From DASPWW01 sp963756745 (lineage in GTDB: Bacteria; Actinomycetota; Thermoleophilia; Solirubrobacterales; 70-9), in the NCBI GenBank assembly GCA_963756745.1, contig CAVWOU010000005.1:1-64000 (forward strand): a DNA stretch of 64,000 nucleotides. Direction: 5' to 3'. The notes under the pieces were generated by a model. It saw only the letters and a program-made list of their open reading frames with translations. It ran no database searches and was not told the DNA's origin. The position numbers were made by a program, and so were the translations under genes. This document shows positions 15,653 through 23,958 of the stretch, in pieces. Position 1 is the stretch's first letter, and every line of letters starts with the position of its first letter.

Positions 15653-16531
15653 CTACGCCCGCGCCCCGACCGCCTCGACCGCGAGCTTCGCGGTCTCGGT
15701 CGGGTTGCGGCCGACGCGGACGCCCTTCGACTCGAGCGCCTCGGCCTTGGCCTCGGCGGTGCCCGCCGACCCGGAGATGATCGCCCCGGCGTGGCCCATC
15801 TGCTTCCCGGGCGGGGCAGTGAAGCCGGCGATGTACGCGACGACCGGCTTCGTGACGCGCTCGGCGATGAACTCGGCCGCGCGCTCCTCGGCGTCCCCGC
15901 CGATCTCGCCGACCATCACGATCAGCTCGGTCTCGTCGTCGGCCTCGAACCAGCCGATGATGTCGATGAAGTCCGAGCCCACGATCGGGTCGCCGCCCAT
16001 CCCGACGATCGACGAGTTGCCGACGCCCGCCTGGGCGAGCTCGTTGCCGATCTGGTACGTGAGCGTGCCCGAGCGGGAAACGACCCCGACCGAGCCGCGC
16101 TCGAAGAAATGGGCGGGGATGATCCCGACGTTGGCCTTCCCCGGCGACAGCACGCCGGGGCAGTTGGGCCCGATGAGCTTTACGCCCGCCTCCTTCGCGC
16201 GCCAGTAAACACGCAGCATGTCATGGACCGGGATCCCCTCGGTGATCGCGATGATCGTCTCGATTCCGACGTCGATCGCCTCCTCCATCGCGGCCGCGGC
16301 GAACGGGGCAGGGACGAAGATCATCGAGGTGTTGGCGCCGCGCTCCGCAACCGCCTCGGCGATCGTGTCGAAGATCGGGATCGCCTCGACGTCCTGGCCG
16401 CCCTTCTTCGGCGTCACCCCGGCGACGACATCGGTGCCGTAGTCGCGGTTGCGGAGACCGTGGAAGCTCCCCTCGCGACCGGTCAGGCCCGAGATGACAA
16501 GCTTCGTGTTGTTGTCAACGATGATGCTCAC
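15653..16531 (-). CDS. sucD: Succinyl-CoA ligase alpha subunit
   Basis: SucD binds CoA and carries the phosphohistidine of the TCA-cycle ligase that makes ATP or GTP from succinyl-CoA. From GTG the protein (292 aa) reads VSIIVDNNTKLVISGLTGRE, with GVTPKKGGQDVEAIPIFDTI, KLIGPNCPGVLSPGKANVGI and the active-site His in KQMGHAGAIISG. The frame is open upstream through the tandem repeat, so the start is set by homology. It follows sucC after 59 bases, in the same operon. Confidence 0.95.
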   Translation of the reverse strand: MSIIVDNNTKLVISGLTGREGSFHGLRNRDYGTDVVAGVTPKKGGQDVEAIPIFDTIAEAVAERGANTSMIFVPAPFAAAAMEEAIDVGIETIIAITEGIPVHDMLRVYWRAKEAGVKLIGPNCPGVLSPGKANVGIIPAHFFERGSVGVVSRSGTLTYQIGNELAQAGVGNSSIVGMGGDPIVGSDFIDIIGWFEADDETELIVMVGEIGGDAEERAAEFIAERVTKPVVAYIAGFTAPPGKQMGHAGAIISGSAGTAEAKAEALESKGVRVGRNPTETAKLAVEAVGARA

Positions 16532-16538
16532 GCTGGTG

Positions 16539-16585
16539 GCTCGTAGCTCGTAGCTCGTAGCTCGAGCAACGAGCATCGAGCAACG
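16539..16585 (-). repeat. Heptamer tandem repeat between sucC and sucD
   Basis: On the plus strand gctcgta is repeated three times, followed by gctcgag and then the related caacgagcatcgagcaacga. The array fills almost all of the 59-base sucC-sucD gap and ends just before the sucD start region. It can form several alternative hairpins (CGAGC/GCTCG). Confidence 0.85.
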
Positions 16586-16590
16586 AATTT

Positions 16591-17745
16591 CTAAGCAAGC
16601 TCCACAACCCTTTCCGCCGCCCCCAGCATCGTCTTCTCGACGTGCAGGTTGGGGAGGTCCGCGTCGGCCAGCATTGCGAGGCCCTCTTCGGAGTTCGTGC
16701 CGTCCAGCCTCACCACGACCGGCATGTCGATCTCGATTCGTCGGTACGCCTCGATGATCCCCTTTGCGATCTCGTCGCAGCGGGTGATGCCGCCGAAGAT
16801 GTTGAACAGGATCGCGGTCACCTTCTCGTCCGAGGTGATCACCTCGAGCGCGTCGACTATCGCCTCCGCCTTCGAGCCGCCGCCGGCGTCGAGGAAGTTC
16901 GCCGGCCTGCCGCCGGCCTGCGCGACGACGTCGAGCGTCGACATGCAGAGCCCGGCCCCATTGCCGAGGATGCCGATGTTGCCGTCGAGCTTCACGTACG
17001 TGAGCCCCTTCTCCTTGGCCATCGCCTCTTGGGGGTCCTCGTCGGCGGGATTTCGCAGCTCGGCAATGTCCTCGTGGCGGAACAGGGCGTTGTTGTCGAT
17101 GGTCACCTTCGAGTCGAGCGCGACGACCTCGCGCTGCGAGGTCGCGATCAGCGGGTTGACCTCGACCAGCGTGGCGTCGGTGGCGTTGAACATCTCGTAG
17201 AGCTTCGCCATCACCTCGCCGGCGCCCTCGACGACGTCCTCGTCGAGTCCGGCTTCGGACGCGAGCTCGGTACCCCGCGCTGCGTCGAACCGGTCGTTCG
17301 GCTCCACGTAGCGCCTGACCAGCGCCTGCGGGTCCTTGTCGGCGATCTCCTCGACGTTCATCCCGCCCATCGCCGACAGCATCGTCAGCAGCTTCTTCTC
17401 CGAGCGATCGAGGATTATCGAGGCGTAGTGCTCGGCGTCGATGTCGGACGCGCGCTCGACCCACACCTCGTGGACGGTGAACGGGCCCTCACCGCGGGGC
17501 CCGCGGATCTCCATCCCGAGGATCGCCTCGGCGTGCTCGCGCGCCTCCTCGGCGCTCTCGGCGATTTTGATCCCGCCGGCCTTGCCACGCCCGCCGATCC
17601 CGACCTGGGCCTTGATCACGCACGGGTATCCGACCTCCTCCGCCGCGGCGAGCGCGCCGTCGACGTCGCTCGCGGGTCGCCCCTCGGGGACGGGGATCCC
17701 GTGCGTGGCGAAGAGCTGCTTTCCCTGGTACTCGAGTAGGTCCAT
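16591..17745 (-). CDS. sucC: Succinyl-CoA ligase beta subunit
   Basis: SucC holds the ATP-grasp domain and the succinate site. The 384-aa protein starts MDLLEYQGKQLFATHGIPVP and contains CVIKAQVGIGGRGKAGGIKI (nucleotide-binding), LVEVNPLIATSQREVVALDS (metal ligand Glu/Asn) and ILFNIFGGITRCDEIAKGII. Length and order are typical. The ATG lies at 17745; a longer frame upstream is antisense noise. First gene of the sucCD operon. Confidence 0.95.
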   Translation of the reverse strand: MDLLEYQGKQLFATHGIPVPEGRPASDVDGALAAAEEVGYPCVIKAQVGIGGRGKAGGIKIAESAEEAREHAEAILGMEIRGPRGEGPFTVHEVWVERASDIDAEHYASIILDRSEKKLLTMLSAMGGMNVEEIADKDPQALVRRYVEPNDRFDAARGTELASEAGLDEDVVEGAGEVMAKLYEMFNATDATLVEVNPLIATSQREVVALDSKVTIDNNALFRHEDIAELRNPADEDPQEAMAKEKGLTYVKLDGNIGILGNGAGLCMSTLDVVAQAGGRPANFLDAGGGSKAEAIVDALEVITSDEKVTAILFNIFGGITRCDEIAKGIIEAYRRIEIDMPVVVRLDGTNSEEGLAMLADADLPNLHVEKTMLGAAERVVELA

Positions 17746-17868
17746 ACGCGCCGCTAGGCGGGCGCGCAGCCTATCCGACGCGCGCGGGCGCCGCGACCGG
17801 CAATTTTTCACGCTCCGAGCGGTTTTTAGATGCCACCAGGTGCCGTCTTGGCATAATCCCGCGGCCTC

Positions 17869-18558
17869 ATGCCCCTTCCACGCGACGTCAAGAAGGAAGC
17901 GAAGTGGGTGACCACGGATTGCTACGGAACCCTGATCGATTGGGAGAGGGGGATCGCCGACGCGTTCAGTGAGGAGGCCGCTAAGGACGGATTCACGATC
18001 GACGAGGCGAAGCTTCTGGAGCTGTTCTTTCCGATCCAGGAGCAGATCATGGCCGGCTCCTACGAGCTCTATGCCGAGGTCCTGCGACGGACGGCCGTTC
18101 GCGTGGCCAAGGAGCTCGGCTGGCAGCTCGAGCCGGCGCGCGCGCAGTTTCTGCCCGACGGCCTCCCAAGGTGGCAGCCGTTCAGGGAGGCGAATGCCGC
18201 GATGGACCGCCTCAAGTCGAAGTTCGAGATCGGGATCGTCTCCAACGTCGACGACAAGCTCCTGGGGCTTTCGCGGCGCCACCTCCGCACCGAGCTCGAC
18301 CTCGTCGTGACCGCACAGCAGGTGCGCAGCTACAAGCCCGACCCGGCCCACTTCAAGGAAGCCGCCCGGCGAATCGGCGGCAAGAAGGGCTGGGTCCACA
18401 TCGCGAGCGGATACGACGCCGACGTCGCCCCGCTGCTGAAGATGAACGTGCCGGTGATCTGGGTAAACCGCCGGGGCGAGAAGCTCGAAGGGCGAAAGCC
18501 GCCGACAGCTGAAACCAAGAACCTCCGCGAGGCGGCAAAATTGCTCGGTGCCGGCTGA
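17869..18558 (+). CDS. HAD-superfamily haloacid dehalogenase-like hydrolase (type II)
   Basis: A 229-aa protein with WVTTDCYGTLIDWERG (motif I, nucleophile Asp in DxYGT as in type II haloacid dehalogenases), GIVSNVDDKLL (motif II) and VRSYKPDPAHFKEAARRIG (motif III Lys), then HIASGYDADVAPLLKMN (motif IV). It could cleave a C-halogen bond or a phosphate ester; the sequence cannot separate them. The stop overlaps the sulfotransferase start by 11 bp, so the two are probably cotranscribed. Confidence 0.8.
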   Translation: MPLPRDVKKEAKWVTTDCYGTLIDWERGIADAFSEEAAKDGFTIDEAKLLELFFPIQEQIMAGSYELYAEVLRRTAVRVAKELGWQLEPARAQFLPDGLPRWQPFREANAAMDRLKSKFEIGIVSNVDDKLLGLSRRHLRTELDLVVTAQQVRSYKPDPAHFKEAARRIGGKKGWVHIASGYDADVAPLLKMNVPVIWVNRRGEKLEGRKPPTAETKNLREAAKLLGAG

Positions 18559-19522
18559 ACCGGCAGTCGAGACCGCATTCCCGCCGGATCCCGCCGACGA
18601 GGCAATGGTCGGGCGTGCACGGGAGCGGTTCCGCTCGATCGGCGGACGCCGAATTCCACGACGCCGGTTGCGCCGCGCCGCGAAGCCGAACCTCGTGGTG
18701 ATCGGGGGGCTCAAGTGCGGGACGACGAGCCTTCACCACTACCTCAACCTCCACCCCGAGATCCAGATGTCGCGGCCCAAGGAGCTCAACTTCTTCGTCG
18801 CCGAGCTCAACTGGCCCCTCGGCGTGGAGTGGTACGAGAGCCACTTCCGCGCCGACGCCGCCGTGCGCGGCGAGTCCTCGCCTCACTACACGAACCTCCC
18901 GCGGTTCGCTGGGGTTGCGGAGCGCATGAGCTCGCTGATTCCCGGCGCAAGGCTGATCTTCATGGTTCGCGATCCCCTTGACCGGGCCCTCTCGCACTAT
19001 CTGCACAACGTCGCAGGCGGATACGAGCACCGCCCGCTCGACGTCGCTCTCGCAGACCCCGACAGCGCTTACGTCCACCGCGGCATGTACGCGATGCAGC
19101 TCGGGCCCTATCTCGAGCGGTTTCCGGTCGAGCGGGTGGAGCTCGTGACTCAGGAGGAGCTGAGCTCCGAGCGCGAAGCGACGATGCGGCGGGTGTTCGC
19201 GTTTCTAGCCGTCGACGCCGGGTTCTCGTCGCCCCAGTTCTCTCGCGAATGGGAGACCGGGACCGGCAAGCGAACCGGGCGCTACCGCGTGCTGGACCGC
19301 GCGGTTCGGCTTCCGGGACTGCGAGTTCTCGACGCGAGCTTCGATCGCCTGCCGGAGTCACTGCGATGGATGGTCGAGCGGCTCGTCCATGACCCGGATG
19401 GGGCCGAGCGCGAGCGCCCGTCGCTGCCGGCCGCGATCGCCGAGCGCCTCCGAGAGCGGTTCCGCCCCGACGTCGAGCGGCTCGAGGCGCTCACCGGGCG
19501 GCGCTTCGATTGGGGGCTCTAG
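18548..19522 (+). CDS. Sulfotransferase (PAPS-dependent)
   Basis: The 324-aa protein should move sulfate from PAPS to a carbohydrate or small-molecule acceptor. The 5'-phosphosulfate loop is LVVIGGLKCGTTSLHHYLNL and the 3'-phosphate site is RLIFMVRDPLDRALSHYLHN. Conserved KELNFFVAELNWPLGVEWYE follows the first loop, as in heparan-type sulfotransferases. The GTG start overlaps the HAD gene. Acceptor unknown. Confidence 0.85.
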   Translation: MPAEPAVETAFPPDPADEAMVGRARERFRSIGGRRIPRRRLRRAAKPNLVVIGGLKCGTTSLHHYLNLHPEIQMSRPKELNFFVAELNWPLGVEWYESHFRADAAVRGESSPHYTNLPRFAGVAERMSSLIPGARLIFMVRDPLDRALSHYLHNVAGGYEHRPLDVALADPDSAYVHRGMYAMQLGPYLERFPVERVELVTQEELSSEREATMRRVFAFLAVDAGFSSPQFSREWETGTGKRTGRYRVLDRAVRLPGLRVLDASFDRLPESLRWMVERLVHDPDGAERERPSLPAAIAERLRERFRPDVERLEALTGRRFDWGL

Positions 19523-19526
19523 CTCG

Positions 19527-19937
19527 ATGTCGGACGAGAACGTGGAGATCATCCGGCGCGGATTCGAGACGATGCAGAGGGACGGCTGGCAGACGTTGTT
19601 TTCACTGATCGACCCGGAGTTCGAGTTGACGACTCCTCCCGACCTCGCGATGGAGCCCGACACCTACCGCGGCGAGGCGGGGCTGCGGCGCTATTTCGAG
19701 TCGTTCGAGGACGCGATGGAGGACATCCAGATCGTGCCCGAGGGAGAGTTTCTGGGCGCGGGCGACAAGGTCTTCGTCCCGTTCAGGCTCTCGGCGCGCG
19801 GCCGCGAGACCGGGATCGAGGCGACGCAGCACGCGTTCCAGGTGTGGACGATGCGAGCCGGGAAGGGCCTGCGGGTTGAGATCTTCGCCTCGCGCGAGCG
19901 GGCGCTCGAGGCGGCCGGGCTGCCGCCGGATGCCTGA
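19527..19937 (+). CDS. SnoaL-like NTF2-fold protein
   Basis: A 136-aa protein starting MSDENVEIIRRGFETMQRDG, with LIDPEFELTTPPDLAMEPDT and YRGEAGLRRYFESFEDAMED. This is the actinobacterial SnoaL-like/DUF4440-type pattern. No catalytic residues can be assigned, and such proteins are mostly of unknown role. It starts 5 bases after the sulfotransferase stop, so it is likely the third gene of that operon. The two broken copies at 1628-2168 belong to the same broad family. Confidence 0.75.
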   Translation: MSDENVEIIRRGFETMQRDGWQTLFSLIDPEFELTTPPDLAMEPDTYRGEAGLRRYFESFEDAMEDIQIVPEGEFLGAGDKVFVPFRLSARGRETGIEATQHAFQVWTMRAGKGLRVEIFASRERALEAAGLPPDA

Positions 19938-19956
19938 CGACGCCTAACCTTGCGCC

Positions 19957-20403
19957 ATGCGCATCGCTGTCGCCGCCGACGAGCGAGCCGGGATCGCCGG
20001 CGCGGTGGTCGAGGAGCTTCGCCGCCGCGGCCACGAGCCGATCCCGCACGGCGCGCTCTCGGACGCCGAGCGGGACGACTGGGCGTGGGCGAGCGAGGCC
20101 GCGGCGCGCGACGTGGTCGAGGGTCGCGCGGATCAGGCGGTGGTGTGCTGCTGGACGGGGACCGGCGCCTCGATCGCCGCCAACAAGGTGGCGGGCGCCC
20201 GCGCGGCGCTGTGCGGGGACGGACCGACCGCCGCCGGGGCGAGGCGCTGGAACGACGCCAACGTGCTCGCCCTCAGCCTGCGGGCGACGTCGGAGGCCGA
20301 GCTGTCGGAAATCCTCGACGCGTGGTTCGAGGCAGCGCCCAGCGCCGAGCCGGACGACCGCGCCAACGTCGAGCACGTGGACGAGATCGAGCGGACCCGG
20401 TAG
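19957..20403 (+). CDS. RpiB/LacAB-family sugar-phosphate isomerase
   Basis: The 148-aa protein begins MRIAVAADERAGIAGAVVEE and has VVCCWTGTGASIAANKVAGA, the counterpart of the CGTGxGxSIAANK loop with the active Cys of ribose-5-phosphate isomerase B. RWNDANVLALSLRATSE follows the family form. The N-terminal DHxG phosphate motif is changed (DERAG), so activity on ribose 5-phosphate is not certain. TAACCT lies 6 bases before the ATG (leaderless pattern). Its TAG overlaps the GTG of the next gene. Confidence 0.75.
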   Translation: MRIAVAADERAGIAGAVVEELRRRGHEPIPHGALSDAERDDWAWASEAAARDVVEGRADQAVVCCWTGTGASIAANKVAGARAALCGDGPTAAGARRWNDANVLALSLRATSEAELSEILDAWFEAAPSAEPDDRANVEHVDEIERTR

Positions 20404-21149
20404 TGGAGCGGCTGCTCCCCGACCCGGGCCCGACGACTCCCGCGGAGCAGTACTCGCACCTCGGCCTGGTCGAGCTCGCCCACGCCGACCGCCCCTACGT
20501 GGTCACGAACTTCGCTCTCACGCTCGACGGCCGAGCGACGATCGGGGGGCGCTCGGGAGCGATCGGCGACCGCACCGACAGCGAGGTCCTGCAACGCCTT
20601 CGCACGGAGGTCGACGCGGTGATGATCGGCGCCGGAACGCTGCGGGTCGAGCGCTACGGTCGCCTTGTCCCCGACGAGGCGCTCCGCGGGGGGCGCGAGC
20701 GCGCCGAGGGGCTCGCGCACGACCCCCTCGCGGTGATCGTGACCGACACCCTCGACCTCCCGTGGGACGCTGGGCTGTTCACGGTGGGATACGGGCGCGT
20801 GCTGATCTTTACGTCGAGCGAGGGCGAGCTCCCCGCCACCGCGACCAAGGTGCGCGTCGTTCGTCACGAGGGACGCGTCGACCTGGGGCGGGCGATGGCG
20901 ACTCTTCGCGAGGAGCGCGGTGTTCGCGCGGTGCTGTGCGAGGGAGGCCCGCACTTGCACGCGAACCTCGTCGCGGCCGACCTCGTCGACGAGATGTTCG
21001 TGACCCTGGCCCCGAAGCTCGCCCTCAACCAGGGGCCGGGCCTGCTCGAGGACGGGTTCGGCGATCGCGGCCCGACCGCCCTCGAGCTCGTGTGGCTGCT
21101 CGCGGAGGGCGCCGAGCTGTTCGCGCGGTACCGGGTCATGCGCGGGTGA
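20403..21149 (+). CDS. RibD C-terminal-domain reductase
   Basis: Start GTG shares its first base with the RpiB-like stop. The 248-aa protein has the DHFR-like fold: RPYVVTNFALTLDGRATIGG, DRTDSEVLQRLRTEVDAVMI and VLCEGGPHLHANLVAADLVD. This family includes 5-amino-6-ribosylaminouracil-phosphate reductases of riboflavin synthesis and broader NADPH reductases. A stand-alone copy without the deaminase domain makes the riboflavin role uncertain. Confidence 0.8.
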   Translation: MERLLPDPGPTTPAEQYSHLGLVELAHADRPYVVTNFALTLDGRATIGGRSGAIGDRTDSEVLQRLRTEVDAVMIGAGTLRVERYGRLVPDEALRGGRERAEGLAHDPLAVIVTDTLDLPWDAGLFTVGYGRVLIFTSSEGELPATATKVRVVRHEGRVDLGRAMATLREERGVRAVLCEGGPHLHANLVAADLVDEMFVTLAPKLALNQGPGLLEDGFGDRGPTALELVWLLAEGAELFARYRVMRG

Positions 21150-21216
21150 AATCCGTCCAAGACCGAGGCGGCCACTCCCCTAGGCTGGCGCGGAAGCACG
21201 ACGCGAAGGAGGATCG

Positions 21217-21615
21217 ATGGCGCAGACGACCACGACCGACACCCAGGTGTTCTACCCGGCGCACCGTTACCGTGACGCGGCGGCCGCGATCGAGTGGCTC
21301 GAGAAGGCGTTCGGATTCGAGCGCAAGGAGATCCACGAGGGTGACGACGGAACGATCGTCCACGCCGAGCTCACGTTCGGCCCCGGGGTCGTGATGCTCG
21401 GCTCCGAGCGGGACGATCGATACGGCCCGCACGCGGGACATGGATGGACCTACGTCGTCGTCGACGACCCCGACGCGCTGTTCGAGCGCGCGTCGTCGGC
21501 GGGAGCCGAGGTCGTGCAGGAGCTGATCGACACCGACTACGGGTCGCGTGACTTCTCCGTGCGCGACCCGGAGGGGAACATCTGGAGCTTCGGCACCTAC
21601 GGCCCGACTCGATAG
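21217..21615 (+). CDS. VOC-family (glyoxalase-like) protein
   Basis: The 132-aa protein begins MAQTTTTDTQVFYPAHRYRD with GGAGGATCG upstream. It has the betaalphabetabetabeta repeat pattern: AAIEWLEKAFGFERKEIHEG and TYVVVDDPDALFERASSAGA, ending RDPEGNIWSFGTYGP. Such PhnB/glyoxalase-like proteins bind small ligands or metal; function unknown. The last 19 bp overlap the 3' end of the convergent membrane-protein gene. Confidence 0.85.
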   Translation: MAQTTTTDTQVFYPAHRYRDAAAAIEWLEKAFGFERKEIHEGDDGTIVHAELTFGPGVVMLGSERDDRYGPHAGHGWTYVVVDDPDALFERASSAGAEVVQELIDTDYGSRDFSVRDPEGNIWSFGTYGPTR

Positions 21616-22289
21616 GGCGGCAGCTCGCCGAGCTCCTCGACGCGCAGCTCGCCCCGGCGCAGCATCCGCAACGCGATGATCGTGCCGCCGAGCAGCGCGG
21701 CGAGCCCGAAGCTGATCTGGACGCTCAGGAGACCCTCGCGGGTCCAGTACACGTCGCGGAGGTCGAGCAGCAGCGCAGCCTCGTCGAAGGTCAGGCCGAT
21801 GCCGGCGCCGAACGGGACCGCAAGCGCGGTCTCGAGCCGCTCGCTGTCGGTGACCATCGCGACCGCGCCGCACCCGAACGCGGTCAGGATTCCCGGCACG
21901 AAATGGTGTACGTGCCGGCCGCCCACCCGCACGTTGCCGAACGGCCACCAGCCGCGGCGGATCCCGTACGTGGACAGCCGCATCAGCGCGAACGAGAGCA
22001 CGAACCCCGTCAGCAGGTTGAACAGCGCCGTCTCGCGGCGGGGCGCAGACTCGTAGCCCTCGATCGCGACGGCCACGGTGTCACGGCTCGCTCGCCCCGC
22101 TGTCTCGATCGCATGCTCGGCCGTCTCGAGCACGCTCTCCGAGGGGTCGCGGTCGGGCGACCGGCGCCTCGCGAGCCGCGCGACCTCGCCGACCAGCACC
22201 GTGCCCGTCGTCCCCAGGGCGAGAACGGCAAGCCCGACCGTGACACGATCCGCGCGGCGCCCGGAGCGGCGCGCGCTAAAGCCGAACAA
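21597..22289 (-). CDS. Integral membrane protein, unknown
   Basis: A frame of up to 230 aa, with TTG the first available start. Predicted membrane segments include VTVGLAVLALGTTGTVLVGE, FNLLTGFVLSFALMRLS, HHFVPGILTAFGCGAVAMV and FGLAALLGGTIIALRM. A histidine pair (GGRHVHHFVPG) precedes the third helix, and FDEAALLLDLRDVYWTREG lies in a loop. No family is recognised. The N-terminus is uncertain because a separate open frame ending LVRL runs into it upstream. Confidence 0.6.
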   Translation of the reverse strand: MFGFSARRSGRRADRVTVGLAVLALGTTGTVLVGEVARLARRRSPDRDPSESVLETAEHAIETAGRASRDTVAVAIEGYESAPRRETALFNLLTGFVLSFALMRLSTYGIRRGWWPFGNVRVGGRHVHHFVPGILTAFGCGAVAMVTDSERLETALAVPFGAGIGLTFDEAALLLDLRDVYWTREGLLSVQISFGLAALLGGTIIALRMLRRGELRVEELGELPPYRVGP

Positions 22290-22585
22290 GGTTCGGCGCC
22301 TCGAGCCCGCGCGTCACGCCGCGGAAGTCGAGCACGAGCTCAGCGTCGCCGACGACGCGCGCGTAGGGCGGGATCCTGGTTTGAGCCTCGCGCTCACACG
22401 GAAGAGTTTAGGTCGATCATCGAACGCCGCGAATCGGTCGGCGGCAGGGGATAGGATTGCGCCGCCGATGATGAGGATCCTCGCTCCTGCCGCTCGAGGT
22501 TTCAGTGTCGCCAGGCACCTCGTCTGGTATGTGAGCTACCAGATGTCGGGCGAGTGCCGTCCGAAGTCGCCGGACGCGCCCTGAG
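22290..22585. other. Gene-poor stretch with two doubtful short frames
   Basis: On the minus strand an open frame without a start reads EREAQTRIPPYARVVGDAEL and VLDFRGVTRGLEAPNLVRL, stopping just inside the membrane-protein gene; it may be a 5'-truncated gene. On the plus strand 22468-22584 a 38-codon frame (MMRILAPAARGFSVARHLVW) is preceded by TAGGAT. I cannot support either as a working gene. Confidence 0.35.
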
Positions 22586-22885
22586 TCAGTCCTGATCCTG
22601 CTCCAGCTCGCCCGGCCACGCGCCGGTCGCGCGGTAGAAGCCCAGCCTGGAAGCGCGCTCGACGACGCCGCGAATCACCCTTGCCAACGCCCCCTGGATT
22701 GCGAGCGCGGCGATCAGCTCTCCCCACTTGACCTCGAGATGCTCGGGCTCCGGAGCCTCCTCGCTGGAGACGCGCGCCCACGCGAGGTCGAATGCCTTCT
22801 TGGTGAGAAACCCGGCGACCAAGCCGCTGACGATGCCAACCGGAATGAAGAGGATCTTCGCCACGATCGCGCTTGACCGTATCAT
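22586..22885 (-). CDS. DUF4235 membrane protein
   Basis: A 99-aa protein of the actinobacterial DUF4235 type: an N-terminal membrane segment (ILFIPVGIVSGLVAGFLTKK), AFDLAWARVSSEEAPEPEHL, then a second hydrophobic part (ELIAALAIQGALARVIRGVV). Function unknown. Its start codon is 6 bases from the start of the divergent Ser-Gly repeat gene, and the TATCAT that would serve that gene overlaps its own first codons. Confidence 0.8.
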   Translation of the reverse strand: MIRSSAIVAKILFIPVGIVSGLVAGFLTKKAFDLAWARVSSEEAPEPEHLEVKWGELIAALAIQGALARVIRGVVERASRLGFYRATGAWPGELEQDQD

Positions 22886-22891
22886 CGGCGC

Positions 22892-23212
22892 GTGGCCGAC
22901 TCGATGTGGTCGTTGTGGTCCGAGGACTCGATGCTGTCTGTCGCGTCAAAGGGTTCGTTCCTGTCGATCGGGTCGGTCGGCTCCGCGATCTCGATCGGCT
23001 CGATCGGCTCGGCGGGATCGGCGTTCTCGGTCGGCTCGGCTGGCTCGTTCGGATCCGTTCTGTCGGCCGGGGCTCGCTCCTCTGCGCTCTCGGCCGGCAC
23101 CGACCGAGGCGTGCTCGGGTCACCCAGCCACGCCCCGGTGAACCTTATGACGGCCGCGATCCTCGTCGTCGCCGCCCTTTTGATCGGCTGGTCGCGGCGC
23201 GGCCGATCTTGA
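22892..23212 (+). CDS. Ser-Gly repeat protein with C-terminal membrane helix
   Basis: The 106-aa protein begins MADSMWSLWSEDSMLSVASK and then repeats S-x-G-S-x-x-S units (LSIGSVGSAISIGSIGSAG, SAFSVGSAGSFGSVLSAG). After a 30-residue linker comes a membrane helix (MTAAILVVAALLIGW) and a basic end SRRGRS. The DNA is correspondingly repetitive (tcgatcggctc units). I recall similar uncharacterised repeats in actinobacteria but cannot name a family. GTG start with TATCAT 6 bases upstream. It pairs with DUF4235 head to head and overlaps the GST start. Confidence 0.7.
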   Translation: MADSMWSLWSEDSMLSVASKGSFLSIGSVGSAISIGSIGSAGSAFSVGSAGSFGSVLSAGARSSALSAGTDRGVLGSPSHAPVNLMTAAILVVAALLIGWSRRGRS

Positions 23213-23865
23213 TCCGCCTCTACCGGGCCCACTGGTCTACCAACTGCGAGCGAGTCGCGCTCGCGCTCGCCCACAAGGACCTCGAGGTCGAGTCCGTCCT
23301 GATCTCCTACTCGGATCGATCGGTGGTGGAGCGAGTGAGCGGCCAGCCGCTCGTGCCGGTGATCGAGGAGGGTGACGCCGTGATCTTCGACTCGATCGCG
23401 ATCCTGCGCCACCTCGACGAGCACCACCCGGAGCCACGGCTGTTCCCCGTCGATCCCACTCACCGCGCCGAGGTCGACGCCTTCATCGAGTGGTTCGAGC
23501 GAGTGTGGAAGGCCGCGCCGAACGGGATCGAGGAGGAGCTCGAGACGCCCGAGCCGGATCGCACGCGGGTGTCGATGCTCGCGGCGAGGATGGACGCCTG
23601 GCTCGACTGGTTCGAGCACCTGCTCGCCGTTCAGGACTACCTGATGGGGGACGAGCTGTCGGCGGCCGACTGCGCCGGCTTCCCGTTCCTCAAGTACGCG
23701 CGCGGCCGCGACCCCGCGGACGACGAGTCCTTCCACCGCATTCTCGACGAGCACCAGACCTTCGAGGGCCGACCGCGGCTCGCCGCGTGGATCGATCGCG
23801 TCGACGCGCTGCCGCGGGAGTACGGACAGACTGTCGAGGACCACACGACGGGACCCGGGAGCTAG
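23209..23865 (+). CDS. Glutathione S-transferase-family protein
   Basis: From TTG, overlapping the previous TGA (TTGA), the 218-aa protein reads LIRLYRAHWSTNCERVALAL, a thioredoxin-like N-terminal domain with Ser/Cys near the thiol site. QPLVPVIEEGDAVIFDSIAI is the GST cis-Pro and gamma-glutamyl binding region, and DYLMGDELSAADCAGFPFL is the C-terminal N-capping box helix. The thiol used in this lineage may not be glutathione. Last gene before a terminator. Confidence 0.8.
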   Translation: MIRLYRAHWSTNCERVALALAHKDLEVESVLISYSDRSVVERVSGQPLVPVIEEGDAVIFDSIAILRHLDEHHPEPRLFPVDPTHRAEVDAFIEWFERVWKAAPNGIEEELETPEPDRTRVSMLAARMDAWLDWFEHLLAVQDYLMGDELSAADCAGFPFLKYARGRDPADDESFHRILDEHQTFEGRPRLAAWIDRVDALPREYGQTVEDHTTGPGS

Positions 23866-23926
23866 ACGCGCGGCTGATCGGCCTCGCCGAGTCCCTCGTC
23901 CATCATCCCCCGGCGATTCCGAGGGC

Positions 23927-23950
23927 AAAAACCCCGCCTGAGCGGGGCTT
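23927..23950 (-). terminator. Rho-independent terminator of tRNA-Lys
   Basis: On the minus strand the stem GCCCCGC / GCGGGG with loop TCAG is followed by TTTTT, the classic form. On the plus strand CTTTCT follows the stem, so it may also stop GST transcription. Confidence 0.85.
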
Positions 23951-23958
23951 TCTCCAGG

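Noticed and set aside
16539..16585. Tandem heptamers as a CRISPR-like array
   Set aside because: Units are 7 bases without spacers and no cas genes are near. It is a simple tandem repeat.
15653..18714. Long minus-strand frames joining sucD and sucC with upstream sequence
   Set aside because: Each carries an Arg- or Ala-rich non-homologous front part. Family starts at 16531 and 17745 fit known lengths.
22960..23080. Repeated tcgatcggctc units as a non-coding repeat
   Set aside because: They keep one open frame that codes for the Ser-Gly repeats with a membrane helix after it, so the repeat is explained by coding.
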